Numbered from the stretch's first letter, positions 23,338 to 31,070 are shown. The stretch: DNA of 32,072 bases from SG8-41 sp036555035 (GCA_036555035.1 DATBMB010000033.1:1-32072), one strand, 5' to 3'. The notes: generated by a model from the sequence alone, not told the origin. Translations and numbers: made by a program.

Positions 23338-23757
23338 TCAGTCCGCCACGCCGTCGAGCGCCTTCTGGAAGCGGTTGGCGTGTGAACGCTCGGCCTTGGC
23401 CAGCGTTTCAAACCAGTCCGCGATCTCGCCGAAGCCCTCGGAACGCGCGGCCTTGGCCATGCCCGGGTACATGTCGGTGTACTCGTGGGTCTCGCCCGCA
23501 ATCGCGGCCTTCAGGTTCTCGCGGGTCTTGCCGATCGGCAGATTGGTCGCCGGATCGCCGCAGGCTTCCAGGTATTCCAGATGCCCGTGTGCGTGCCCGG
23601 TCTCGCCCTCTGCCGTGGAGCGGAAAACGGCCGAGACATCGTTCTGGCCCTCGACGTCCGCTTTCGCTGCGAAGTACAGGTAACGCCGGTTGGCTTGCGA
23701 TTCGCCTGCGAAAGCGTCCTTCAGGTTCTGATGGGTCTTCGATCCTTTGAGCTGCAT
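23338..23757 (-). CDS. Rubrerythrin (diiron domain only)
   Basis: A 139-residue four-helix ferritin-like protein. The diiron ligands are recognisable: Glu19 (AGESQANRRY), Glu52 and His55 (AEGETGHAHGH), Glu89 (AGETHEY), and Glu123 with His126 (KAERSHANRF). It lacks the C-terminal rubredoxin domain of classical rubrerythrins, so it needs an external electron donor, plausibly the Fe-S protein encoded 41 nt downstream. Rubrerythrins reduce hydrogen peroxide to water. The ATG has a strong AAGGAG, a near-consensus promoter lies about 100 nt upstream, and a PerR/Fur-like dyad overlaps the start of transcription. Confidence 0.95.
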   Translation of the reverse strand: MQLKGSKTHQNLKDAFAGESQANRRYLYFAAKADVEGQNDVSAVFRSTAEGETGHAHGHLEYLEACGDPATNLPIGKTRENLKAAIAGETHEYTDMYPGMAKAARSEGFGEIADWFETLAKAERSHANRFQKALDGVAD

Positions 23758-23836
23758 AATTATCTCCTTGATAACAGTAGCTTATATACACGCCCTTCGT
23801 TCCGGAGTGCTGACTCACTTCGACGGTAAGGATTGT

Positions 23837-23855
23837 GATTAGAACGATTCTAATC
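23837..23855. promoter_or_regulatory. PerR/Fur-like operator upstream of rubrerythrin
   Basis: The arms GATTAGAA (23837-23844) and TTCTAATC (23848-23855) form a perfect 8-bp dyad around CGA. The inner 15-mer TTAGAACGATTCTAA closely resembles the PerR box TTATAATNATTATAA (12 of 14 defined positions agree). It lies at about +4 to +22 of the predicted rubrerythrin transcript, where a bound repressor would block initiation. PerR is a peroxide-sensing Fur-family repressor and rubrerythrin is a known PerR target in other bacteria. Which Fur-family member binds is inference. Confidence 0.65.
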
Positions 23856-23864
23856 GGTGAACTC

Positions 23865-23894
23865 AGTATAGAAGCTGACTCCGCCTGTTGTCAA
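23865..23894 (-). promoter_or_regulatory. Sigma70-type promoter of the rubrerythrin operon
   Basis: On the minus strand a consensus -35 TTGACA (23889-23894) and a -10 TATACT (23865-23870) are separated by 18 nt. The predicted start is A23858, giving a leader of about 100 nt. The near-consensus hexamers suggest high expression when not repressed. Confidence 0.8.
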
Positions 23895-23975
23895 CCGCCA
23901 CGGCTCTACGCAGATGGCTCGCCGCGTAAGCAAGCAGAGCCTCGAACCCCGGGGAGGATCAGGGCGACCCTGTGC

Positions 23976-24509
23976 CTATCCCGATTCCCGCGCGCCGGCG
24001 GTCTCGGAACGCTTGCCGCGCGCACCGCCCCGCGGGCGGCGATTGAGATACGGCGCCAGTTCCTCGAGCGCTCTGTGATAGACCTCGCGCTTGAATTCGA
24101 TCACGGCCTCCATCGGCATCCAGTAATCGCTCCAGCGCCACGCGTCGAACTCGGGCTTGGTGGAGGCGCGCAGGCGCACATCGCAGTCACGGCCGATCAA
24201 CCGCAGCAGATACCAGATCTGCTTCTGGCCGCGGTAGTTGCCGCGCCACTCGCGCCGCAGCCAGCGCTCCGGCACCTCGTAGCGCAGCCAGTCGCGCGTG
24301 CGCCCGAGGACCCACACGTGCTGCCGCAAGAGCCCGACCTCTTCCTTGAGCTCGCGATACATCGCCGCTTCCGGCGACTCTCCCGGCTTGATGCCGCCCT
24401 GCGGGAACTGCCAGGCGTGCTCCCGGACCCGCTTGCCCCAGAAAACCTCGTTCTTCCAGTTACATAGGACGATGCCGACGTTCGGACGATAGCCGTCGCG
24501 GTCGATCAT
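23976..24509 (-). CDS. rppH: RNA pyrophosphohydrolase (Nudix)
   Basis: Removes pyrophosphate from the 5' end of mRNAs, which triggers decay. The 177-residue protein starts MIDRDGYRPNVGIVLCN, as RppH does, and carries the Nudix box in residues 38-60: G38 with E44 (GGIKPGE), then RELKEEVGL (52-60). Downstream are WLRYEVPERW and YRGQKQIWYLL, typical of RppH. The C-terminal tail is basic and Gly-rich. The ATG has a purine-rich stretch (AGGGGATC) upstream. Only the spermidine-synthase-like gene separates it from proS, which is commonly its divergent neighbour. Confidence 0.95.
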   Translation of the reverse strand: MIDRDGYRPNVGIVLCNWKNEVFWGKRVREHAWQFPQGGIKPGESPEAAMYRELKEEVGLLRQHVWVLGRTRDWLRYEVPERWLRREWRGNYRGQKQIWYLLRLIGRDCDVRLRASTKPEFDAWRWSDYWMPMEAVIEFKREVYHRALEELAPYLNRRPRGGARGKRSETAGARESG

Positions 24510-24609
24510 GTAGATCCCCTGCAGCCGATGCTCAGCACGATTTTTTCACAATTTGGATACCGGCGATACCCTGTGCGGAGGTTGCGGACGAGGCATTGCG
24601 GGCGGCGCC

Positions 24610-25410
24610 TCACGCTTTCCCGGAAACATAAAGTCGCTCGGCATCGGCGCGGTTCATCTTGCGCAGGCCGCGCACGAAGCGGCCGAATTCGAGCCCATAG
24701 CGCGCTTCGAGGTCCCGGGTCTTCCCCTCCAGTTCGTCCCACCGCAGGGAGGCGGGCGGATCTCGGAAGGCGAACACGATGATATTGCCGGGCTTCTCCG
24801 CCGGCAGGCACAACGTGCCCGACGGGAAGGCGCCTTCGATGCGCCCGAGGGTGTCGTCGAAGCGGTGGTCCGATCCCCACAGGTTGACGACCAGCACCCC
24901 GCCGCTCGCGAGCCGCCGGCGGCAGCTGCCGTAGAACTCGACGGTCGCGAGGTCCGCGACGTGCGAGGTGCCGTCGTAGCCGTCGACCAGGATGACGTCG
25001 AACGCGCCGCCCTCGCCCGCGATGAACGGCGCCGCATCGCACACCCGCACGATGAGCCGCGCATCGGCGGCCGGCAGCTCGAAGAGTCGCCGCGCGATCG
25101 CCACCACCTGCGGGTTCACCTCCAGCACCTCGGTCACCGACTCCGGCAGCCGGTGATAGACGAACTTGGCGAGCGAGCCGCCGCCCAGGCCCACCATCAG
25201 CACCCGGCGCGGCGGCGCGACGAACAGCAGGAAGGCCATCATGCTGCGGGTGTAGGCGAGCTCGAGATCGTTCGGGCGCGCAAGGCGCATCGAGCTCTGG
25301 ATGGTGTCGCTGCCGATGTGGAGCGACCGCACCCCGAAGCGCTCGGTCACGTACACCGAGTCCGCGCCGTGGCGAGTCTTGCCCAGGCGCCAGCGCGCGA
25401 AGAAGTTCAT
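24610..25410 (-). CDS. Spermidine-synthase-like protein
   Basis: A 266-residue Rossmann-fold protein of the polyamine synthase superfamily. The nucleotide-binding motif VLMVGLGGGSLAKF is followed by VLEVNPQVVAIARRLF and FDVILVDGYDGTS; the acidic residues there match the positions of catalytic Asp in SpeE. Many such stand-alone homologues are annotated as spermidine synthase without evidence of aminopropyl transfer, so the substrate is uncertain. The start is ambiguous: the ATG at 25410 is preferred, leaving a 62-bp divergent gap to proS; a GTG at 25470 would add 20 residues and leave only two bases between the divergent start codons. It is transcribed toward rppH, with a gap of about 100 nt. 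Confidence 0.75.
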   Translation of the reverse strand: MNFFARWRLGKTRHGADSVYVTERFGVRSLHIGSDTIQSSMRLARPNDLELAYTRSMMAFLLFVAPPRRVLMVGLGGGSLAKFVYHRLPESVTEVLEVNPQVVAIARRLFELPAADARLIVRVCDAAPFIAGEGGAFDVILVDGYDGTSHVADLATVEFYGSCRRRLASGGVLVVNLWGSDHRFDDTLGRIEGAFPSGTLCLPAEKPGNIIVFAFRDPPASLRWDELEGKTRDLEARYGLEFGRFVRGLRKMNRADAERLYVSGKA

Positions 25411-25472
25411 GCCGATGTAATCGAGCGGGCCGCGTTCGGTAGAATAGCGGCTTTCGCGGTCACGCGACACTC

Positions 25473-27185
25473 ATGCGCGTCTCGCAGTTCTTCCTCTCGA
25501 CGCACCGGGAAACGCCGGCCGAGGCCGAGGTGGTGAGCCACCGGCTGATGCTGCGCGCGGGTCTCATCCGGAGCCTCGCGCGCGGGATCTACACCTGGAT
25601 GCCGCTCGGCCTGCGCGTGCTGCGCAAGGTGGAGGCCGTCGTGCGCGAGGAGATGAACGCGGCCGGCGCGATCGAGCTCGTGATGCCCGCGGTGCAGCCC
25701 GCGGAGCTCTGGCAGGAATCGGGACGATGGGAGGAGTACGGCCCGGAGCTGCTGCGCTTCAAGGACCGGCACCAGCGCGATTTCTGCTTCGGCCCCACTC
25801 ACGAGGAGGTGGTGAGCGACATCGTGCGCCAGGAGGTGAAGAGCTACCGCCAGCTCCCCTTGAATCTCTACCAGATCCAGACCAAGTTCCGCGACGAGAT
25901 CCGGCCCCGGTTCGGCGTCATGCGCGCCCGCGAGTTCGTGATGAAGGATGCCTATTCCTTCCACGCGGACCCGGCGAGCCTCGATGAGACCTACCGGGCG
26001 ATGATCCAGTGCTATTCGCGCATCTTCACGCGGCTGGGCCTGAAGTTCCGCGCGGTGGCGGCTGACACCGGAGCGATCGGCGGCACCGGCTCGCACGAGT
26101 TCCACGTGCTCGCCGACTCGGGCGAGGACGCGATCGCGTTCTGCCCGGACTCCGATTACGCCGCCAACGTGGAGCTCGCGGAGGCGCTCGCCCCCGCGGG
26201 CCCGCGCGGGAAGGCCGGCGCGGCGCTTGCCCGGGTGCATACGCCGGGCGTGCGGACCATCGCCGAGCTGAGCGCTTTCCTCAAGATTGCCCCCGAGCGC
26301 ACCGTGAAGGCGGTGGTTCTCGACGGCGCCGACGGGCGCCCGGTGCTGCTGATGGTGCGCGGCGACCACGAGGCGAACCTCACCAAGGCCGCCAAGCTCG
26401 AGCAGGTGAAGAAGCCCGTAGCCTTCGCGGCGGTCGATACCCTCCGGTCCCTTTTCGGGGCGGGGCCCGGCTCGCTCGGACCGGTCGGCTTCAAGGGCGT
26501 CGTCATCGCCGACCGCGCCGTCGCCGTGATGTCCGATTTCGTCGCCGGCGCGAACCAGGACGACCACCATTACACGGGCGTCAACATCGGGCGCGATTTC
26601 CCGGAGCCGGTCGTGGCCGACGTGCGCAACGTCGTGGCAGGGGACGCGAGCCCCGACGGCAAAGGGCGGCTCGAGATCCTGCGCGGCATCGAGGTCGGGC
26701 ACGTCTTCCAGCTGCGAACCAAGTATTCCAGGGCGCTCGACCTCTCCTTCCTCGACGAGGCGGGCAAGTCCCGGGTGATGGAGATGGGCTGCTACGGCAT
26801 CGGCGTCACGCGCATCGTCGCCGCCGCCATCGAGCAGAACCACGATGCGCGCGGCATCATCTTTCCGCGCGCGATGGCGCCCTTCGAGCTCGCGCTGGTG
26901 CCGATCGGCGCGGGCAAGAACGCCGCGGTGCGCACGGCGGCCGAAACCCTCCACCGCGATCTCAGCGCGGCCGGCATCGACGTGCTGTTCGATGACCGCG
27001 ACGAGCGTCCGGGGGTTGCGTTCGCGGACATGGAGCTGATCGGCATCCCGCACCGCCTCGTCGTCGGCGAGCGCGGATTGAAAGCCGGCGAGGTGGAGTA
27101 CCAGGGGCGGCGCGATGCCCGGGCGCGGAATCTGCCCTTGCCTGACGCCGTAAAATACGTAAAATCAATGGTGTGCGAAAACTAG
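25473..27185 (+). CDS. proS: Prolyl-tRNA synthetase (bacterial type with editing insertion)
   Basis: Class II synthetase that charges tRNA-Pro. The 570-residue protein has motif 1 around MNAAGAIELVMPAVQP, the FGPTHEE proline-binding segment (106-112), motif 2 FRDEIRPRFG (139-148), and motif 3 near MGCYGIGVTRIVAA (about 440-455). The long segment from about 225 to 400 is the INS editing domain that removes Ala-tRNA-Pro in bacterial-type enzymes. A C-terminal anticodon-binding domain follows. A TAGAAT at 25440-25445 could be a -10 element, but I find no good -35. The lytic transglycosylase gene overlaps its end by 13 nt. Confidence 0.97.
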   Translation: MRVSQFFLSTHRETPAEAEVVSHRLMLRAGLIRSLARGIYTWMPLGLRVLRKVEAVVREEMNAAGAIELVMPAVQPAELWQESGRWEEYGPELLRFKDRHQRDFCFGPTHEEVVSDIVRQEVKSYRQLPLNLYQIQTKFRDEIRPRFGVMRAREFVMKDAYSFHADPASLDETYRAMIQCYSRIFTRLGLKFRAVAADTGAIGGTGSHEFHVLADSGEDAIAFCPDSDYAANVELAEALAPAGPRGKAGAALARVHTPGVRTIAELSAFLKIAPERTVKAVVLDGADGRPVLLMVRGDHEANLTKAAKLEQVKKPVAFAAVDTLRSLFGAGPGSLGPVGFKGVVIADRAVAVMSDFVAGANQDDHHYTGVNIGRDFPEPVVADVRNVVAGDASPDGKGRLEILRGIEVGHVFQLRTKYSRALDLSFLDEAGKSRVMEMGCYGIGVTRIVAAAIEQNHDARGIIFPRAMAPFELALVPIGAGKNAAVRTAAETLHRDLSAAGIDVLFDDRDERPGVAFADMELIGIPHRLVVGERGLKAGEVEYQGRRDARARNLPLPDAVKYVKSMVCEN

Positions 27186-27814
27186 TTCGCGCTTGCTATC
27201 AGCTCGGGTGGGCGCTCGCGCTGGCGCTGCCGGGGCTCGCGTGCGCCGGCAATCAGTTCTACGAGCCGCTCTCGGCCAGCGTGCGGGCCGCGCTCAATCG
27301 ATCCCTTTCCGACCACGCGACGCCGGTGCTCGCGTTCGAGACCGAGGTCGAGGCGCGGCGCTGGCTGGCGACGATGTCGAAGCGGCTCGCTCCGCGCATC
27401 GCGGACCGCCTGCAGCGCGAGGACTTCCTGGTCTCGGTGCACTACGAGGCGAAGCGCGCCGGCCTCGATCCGCAGCTCGTGCTGGGCGTGATCCAGATCG
27501 AGAGCAACTTCCGCAAGTACGCGGTCTCGCGCGCCGGGGCGCGGGGCTACATGCAGGTGATGCCGTTCTGGGTCGATCTCATCGGCCGCAGCGATGACAA
27601 TCTCTTCCACCTGCGCACCAATCTCCGGTTCGGCTGCGTGATCCTGCGCCACTATCTCGACCAGGAGAAGGGGGACCTCTTCCGCGCTCTCGGCCGCTAC
27701 AACGGCAGCCTTGGCCAGCCGGGCTACCCCTCCCTTGTGATCCGCGCCTGGCAGCGCGACTGGCACTACACACCGCACACCACGGTCTCCGCGCCCGCCG
27801 ACGCCCGCGGCTGA
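27173..27814 (+). CDS. Exported lytic transglycosylase (SLT domain)
   Basis: A 213-residue peptidoglycan-cleaving enzyme. The N-terminus has a basic start and a hydrophobic stretch (LGWALALALPGLACAG), a Sec signal peptide; a Cys in the ACAG region could be a lipobox-like site but is not convincing. The SLT domain contains VIQIESNFRKYAVSRAGARG with catalytic Glu110, then GYMQVMPFW and a GRYNGSLG motif. Lytic transglycosylases cut glycan strands to 1,6-anhydro-muropeptides, the substrates recycled via AmpD, which is also in this window. The GTG at 27173 lies within the last codons of proS, so translation is probably coupled. Confidence 0.92.
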   Translation: MRKLVRACYQLGWALALALPGLACAGNQFYEPLSASVRAALNRSLSDHATPVLAFETEVEARRWLATMSKRLAPRIADRLQREDFLVSVHYEAKRAGLDPQLVLGVIQIESNFRKYAVSRAGARGYMQVMPFWVDLIGRSDDNLFHLRTNLRFGCVILRHYLDQEKGDLFRALGRYNGSLGQPGYPSLVIRAWQRDWHYTPHTTVSAPADARG

Positions 27815-27832
27815 GCAGCCAGAGCCCCGCGA

Positions 27833-28684
27833 TCAGCCCGATCGCAGGACGTTCGCGGCGCGCCGCTCGCGCCATTCGGGCATCACCGCCGCCGTCACCG
27901 CCCCGAGCAGGACGACGACCCACGAGAGATAGATCCACAGCAGGAAGATGGGGACGCTCGCGAACGCCCCGTAGACGAGCTTGTAGGTCGGGACCTGCGC
28001 GATGAAGAACGCGAAGCCGTGCTTCGTGGCCTCGAACGCCACCGCTGCACCCACGCCGCCGGTCAGCGCGTCGCGCACCCGCACGCGCCGGTTCGGAATG
28101 GCGATATAGGCCAGCGTGAACGCGAAGGCGGTGAGCAGCACCGGAACGACGTCCAGCATCATCTCCGCGGCGCGCGGCATGCCCTTCACCATCCCCAGCG
28201 ACTGGCTCACCAGCCATGACGTGAGCGCCAGGCTCGCGCCGATCAGCGGCGGGCCGACGGTGAGCAGCGCCCAGTAGACGACGAGGCGCGGCACCAGCCC
28301 GCGCGGACGCGGCACGCGCCAGATCTGGTTGAACGCGCGGTCGATGGTGAGCAGCACGAGGACTGCCGTGACGAAGATGAGCGCGATGCCGAGGGTGGTC
28401 AGGCGTGCCGCGTTCTCCGCGAACTGCGCGGCGTATCCTGCGACCACTGCGGCCGATTCCGGGAGCATGATGCGCACCAGGAACCGCTCGACGTACTGCA
28501 GCAGCTCCCGGAACACCGGGAATGCCGAGATGGCCGTGAGCGCCACGGTGATGACCGGCACGATGGCAAGCATCGTGGTGAAGGCGAGGCTCGCCGCGAT
28601 CTGCGGGCAGCGCTCCTCCTGGAAGCGCCGCCACGCGAGGCGAACGAGCACGATGAGCGACAAGATCCTGCGGGCTTTCGGCAC
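27833..28684 (-). CDS. YihY/BrkB-family inner membrane protein
   Basis: A 283-residue integral membrane protein with six predicted hydrophobic segments. Family signatures include CPQIAASLAFTTMLAIVPV near the N-terminus, IDRAFNQIWRVPRPRG in the centre, and YKLVYGAFASVPIFLLWIYL near the end. Members were once annotated as ribonuclease BN or virulence factor BrkB; the true function is not known. The GTG at 28684 is used, with GAGG about 8 nt upstream. The gene converges on the lytic transglycosylase 18 nt away and is divergent from the WrbA-type gene. Confidence 0.9.
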   Translation of the reverse strand: MPKARRILSLIVLVRLAWRRFQEERCPQIAASLAFTTMLAIVPVITVALTAISAFPVFRELLQYVERFLVRIMLPESAAVVAGYAAQFAENAARLTTLGIALIFVTAVLVLLTIDRAFNQIWRVPRPRGLVPRLVVYWALLTVGPPLIGASLALTSWLVSQSLGMVKGMPRAAEMMLDVVPVLLTAFAFTLAYIAIPNRRVRVRDALTGGVGAAVAFEATKHGFAFFIAQVPTYKLVYGAFASVPIFLLWIYLSWVVVLLGAVTAAVMPEWRERRAANVLRSG

Positions 28685-28715
28685 CGCGCTGCCTCGACAC
28701 GAGACGGGATTGACG

Positions 28716-28740
28716 TGAGCCTAGCTCAAAAACAGGCTCA
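28716..28740. promoter_or_regulatory. Inverted repeat with T-N11-A spacing between divergent genes
   Basis: TGAGCCT (28716-28722) and AGGCTCA (28734-28740) form a perfect 7-bp dyad separated by 11 nt, the T-N11-A arrangement typical of LysR-type regulator sites. It lies in the 71-bp divergent intergenic space, 15 nt ahead of the WrbA-type ATG. A stem-loop in the wrbA leader is an alternative. No LysR-type gene is in the window. Confidence 0.4.
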
Positions 28741-28755
28741 TGATACGCTCACGCC

Positions 28756-29346
28756 ATGCAAGAGATTCTCGTCCTCTATTACAGCCACACGGGCGCGGTG
28801 CGGGACATGGCGCAGCTCGTCGCGCGCGGCATCGAGAGCGTCACCGGGTGCGCGGCGCGCGTGCGCACCGTGCCGCGCGTCTCCGCCACGGCGGGCGCGG
28901 CGCCCACGGTGCCAGAGTCCGGCGCGCCCTACGCAGAGCTGAAGGACCTCGAGGAATGCATCGGGATTGCGGTGGGCTCGCCGACGCGCTTCGGGAACAT
29001 GGCGGCATCAATGAAGCACTTCTGGGATTCCACGGGCGAGCTGTGGCTCAAAGGCACGCTCGCCGGCAAGCCCGCGGCGCTCTTCACCTCCACCGCCAGC
29101 CTGCACGGCGGCCAGGAATCGACGCTCATCTCGATGATGCTGCCGCTGCTGCACCACGGCATGCTGATCGTGGGACTTCCCTACACGGAGCCGGAGCTGA
29201 TGAACACCCGCTCCGGCGGCGGACCCTACGGGGCAAGCCACCACGCGGGCGCCGCGGGCGAGCTCGCCGTCACCGAGCACGAACGGAAGCTCTGCATCGC
29301 CCTCGGCCGCCGGCTTGCCGGCATCGCGGTGAAGCTCGCCCGCTAG
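28756..29346 (+). CDS. wrbA: NAD(P)H:quinone oxidoreductase, WrbA-type flavodoxin
   Basis: FMN-dependent two-electron quinone reductase that avoids semiquinone formation. The 196-residue protein has the flavodoxin P-loop-like start LVLYYSHTGAVRDMAQ, the WrbA segment GSPTRFGNMAASMKHFWDST, STASLHGGQEST, and the late GGGPYGASHHAG. These are diagnostic of WrbA rather than a plain flavodoxin. The ATG at 28756 is the only good start. The gene converges on leuA, with a GC-rich hairpin between the two stops. Confidence 0.94.
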   Translation: MQEILVLYYSHTGAVRDMAQLVARGIESVTGCAARVRTVPRVSATAGAAPTVPESGAPYAELKDLEECIGIAVGSPTRFGNMAASMKHFWDSTGELWLKGTLAGKPAALFTSTASLHGGQESTLISMMLPLLHHGMLIVGLPYTEPELMNTRSGGGPYGASHHAGAAGELAVTEHERKLCIALGRRLAGIAVKLAR

Positions 29347-29364
29347 CGCACCCCGTCGCCCTTC

Positions 29365-29390
29365 CCTCTCCCCCTGAACAGGGGGAGAGG
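29365..29390. repeat. GC-rich 12-bp hairpin between convergent wrbA and leuA
   Basis: CCTCTCCCCCTG (29365-29376) and CAGGGGGAGAGG (29379-29390) are perfectly complementary around a 2-nt centre. It occupies most of the 53-bp gap between convergent genes. No T-run follows on either strand. Similar CCCTCTCCCC palindromes are widespread between genes in many proteobacteria, so this may be a dispersed repeat that also acts as a bidirectional transcript end. Confidence 0.6.
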
Positions 29391-29399
29391 AAATCCTGG

Positions 29400-30941
29400 C
29401 TAGAGCTGCGGATTGAGCCGCTCGAGCTTCGAGTGCAGCTTGTTCAACGCGTTGATGTAGGCCTTGGCCGAGGCGACCACGATGTCGGTGTCCGCCCCCT
29501 GGCCGTTGACGATGCGCCCGCCTTTCGTGAGCCGCACCGTCACCTCGCCCTGCGCGTCGGTGCCGGTCGTGATGTTGTTGACCGAGTAGAGCAGGAGCTC
29601 CGCCTGGCTTCCGACGATTGACTCGATTGCCTTGAACGAGGCGTCCACCGGGCCGCTGCCCCGGGCTTCCGCCCGGCGCTCGCGGCCGTTCTCGGTCATG
29701 ACGATCCTCGCGTAGGGCGGCTCGCCGGTCTCGGAGTGGGCGGTCAGCGCCACCAGGTGGAAGTGCTCGCTCTCAAGCTGGTCGCTCGCCTCCTCGCTGA
29801 TGAGCGCCTGCAGGTCCTCGTCGAAGATCTCGTGCTTCTTGTCGGCGAGATCCTTGAAGCGCTTGAACGCGGCGTTCATCGCCTCTTCCGACTCGACCAC
29901 GATGCCGAGCTCGGTCAGCCGCGCCTTGAAGGCGTTGCGCCCGCTGTGCTTGCCAAGCACCAGCTTGTTGGCATGCCAGCCGACGTCCTGCGCGCGCATG
30001 ATCTCGTAGGTGTCGCGGCTCTTCAGCACGCCGTCCTGGTGGATGCCGGCCTCGTGCGCAAACGCGTTCGCCCCCACGATCGCCTTGTTGGGCTGCACCG
30101 GGAAGCCGGTGATGCCGGCGACGAGCCGGCTCGCCGGGACGATCTGCGTCGTGTCGATGCCGGTCTCGCACGGGAACATGTCCTGCCGCGTGCGCACCGC
30201 CATCACGATCTCCTCCAGCGCCGCATTGCCGGCGCGCTCGCCCAGGCCGTTGATCGTGCATTCGACCTGGCGCGCGCCGTTCAGCACCGCCGCGAGCGAG
30301 TTGGCGACCGCCAGCCCCAGGTCGTTGTGGCAGTGCACCGACCACACCACCTTGTCCGAGTTGGGAACGCGCTCGCGTAGCGTCCGGATCAATCCTCCGA
30401 AATGCTCCGGCAGCGTGTAGCCCACCGTGTCCGGAATGTTGATGGTGGTGGCGCCGGCCTTGATCACCCGCTCAAGAATCCGGCAGAGAAAGTCGGTGTC
30501 GGAGCGGCCGGCATCCTCCGGCGAGAACTCCACGTTGTCGGTGTACTCGCGCGCCCATTTGACTGCCCGCACCGCCTGCTCGATCACCTGCGAGGGCTCC
30601 ATGCGCAGCTTCTTCTCCATGTGGATGGGAGAGGTCGCGATGAAGGTGTGCACGCGCGGGCTATTCGCGCCTTGCACCGCTTCCCCGCAGCGCCGGATAT
30701 CGGCCTCGTTGGCGCGGGCGAGCCCGCACCCCGTGCTGCCCTTGATGATGGAGGCGACCGCGCGCACGGCGTCGAAATCGCCCTCGCTCGCGGCGGGGAA
30801 CCCCGCCTCGATGACATCCACGCGCATGCGCTCGAGCTGGCGCGCGATGCGCAGCTTCTCTTCCTTGGTCATCGAGGCGCCCGGGCTCTGCTCGCCGTCG
30901 CGCATCGTCGTGTCGAAAATGATGAGCTTTTCCTTGGCCAT
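29400..30941 (-). CDS. leuA: 2-isopropylmalate synthase
   Basis: First committed enzyme of leucine synthesis, condensing acetyl-CoA with 2-ketoisovalerate. The 513-residue protein has the DRE-TIM start FDTTMRDGEQSPGASM (Arg14, Asp15, Glu17), the metal-binding HCHNDLGLAVANS motif, GLGERAGNAALEEI, and a C-terminal regulatory domain (from about 390, including GSGPVDASFKAIE) that in characterised enzymes mediates leucine feedback inhibition. The ATG has GGAG upstream. It follows pssA in the order usual for betaproteobacteria, but has its own predicted promoter and a 205-nt leader with a leucine-rich small ORF. Confidence 0.97.
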   Translation of the reverse strand: MAKEKLIIFDTTMRDGEQSPGASMTKEEKLRIARQLERMRVDVIEAGFPAASEGDFDAVRAVASIIKGSTGCGLARANEADIRRCGEAVQGANSPRVHTFIATSPIHMEKKLRMEPSQVIEQAVRAVKWAREYTDNVEFSPEDAGRSDTDFLCRILERVIKAGATTINIPDTVGYTLPEHFGGLIRTLRERVPNSDKVVWSVHCHNDLGLAVANSLAAVLNGARQVECTINGLGERAGNAALEEIVMAVRTRQDMFPCETGIDTTQIVPASRLVAGITGFPVQPNKAIVGANAFAHEAGIHQDGVLKSRDTYEIMRAQDVGWHANKLVLGKHSGRNAFKARLTELGIVVESEEAMNAAFKRFKDLADKKHEIFDEDLQALISEEASDQLESEHFHLVALTAHSETGEPPYARIVMTENGRERRAEARGSGPVDASFKAIESIVGSQAELLLYSVNNITTGTDAQGEVTVRLTKGGRIVNGQGADTDIVVASAKAYINALNKLHSKLERLNPQL

Positions 30942-30968
30942 GCCTGTCTCCAGTGCCTGCTGCCGCTG

Positions 30969-31063
30969 CCGGCGCGCTGGGGGCGCCGGGAGCGCGGGTT
31001 AATGGACTTCCCGCCGCGGTTTTCACCGCGCCGGACCAACATCAGATTGTGGGAATGGGAAGT
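30969..31063 (-). promoter_or_regulatory. leuA leader RNA with mutually exclusive stems
   Basis: In the transcript, ACUUCCC (31063-31057) pairs with GGGAAGU (31012-31006) and encloses the hairpin CGCGGU-GAAA-ACCGCG (31030-31015). An alternative pairs CCGGCGCG (31034-31027) with CGCGCCGG (30976-30969), which cannot coexist with the inner hairpin and lies about 28 nt before the leuA start codon. There is no U-run, so classical intrinsic termination is not supported; translational or Rho-linked control is possible. Confidence 0.4.
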
Positions 31064-31070
31064 ATGCGCC

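Noticed and set aside
30942..31070. Intrinsic terminator in the leuA leader
   Set aside because: Stable stems are possible, but no run of T follows any of them on the minus strand, so classical attenuation by intrinsic termination is not supported.
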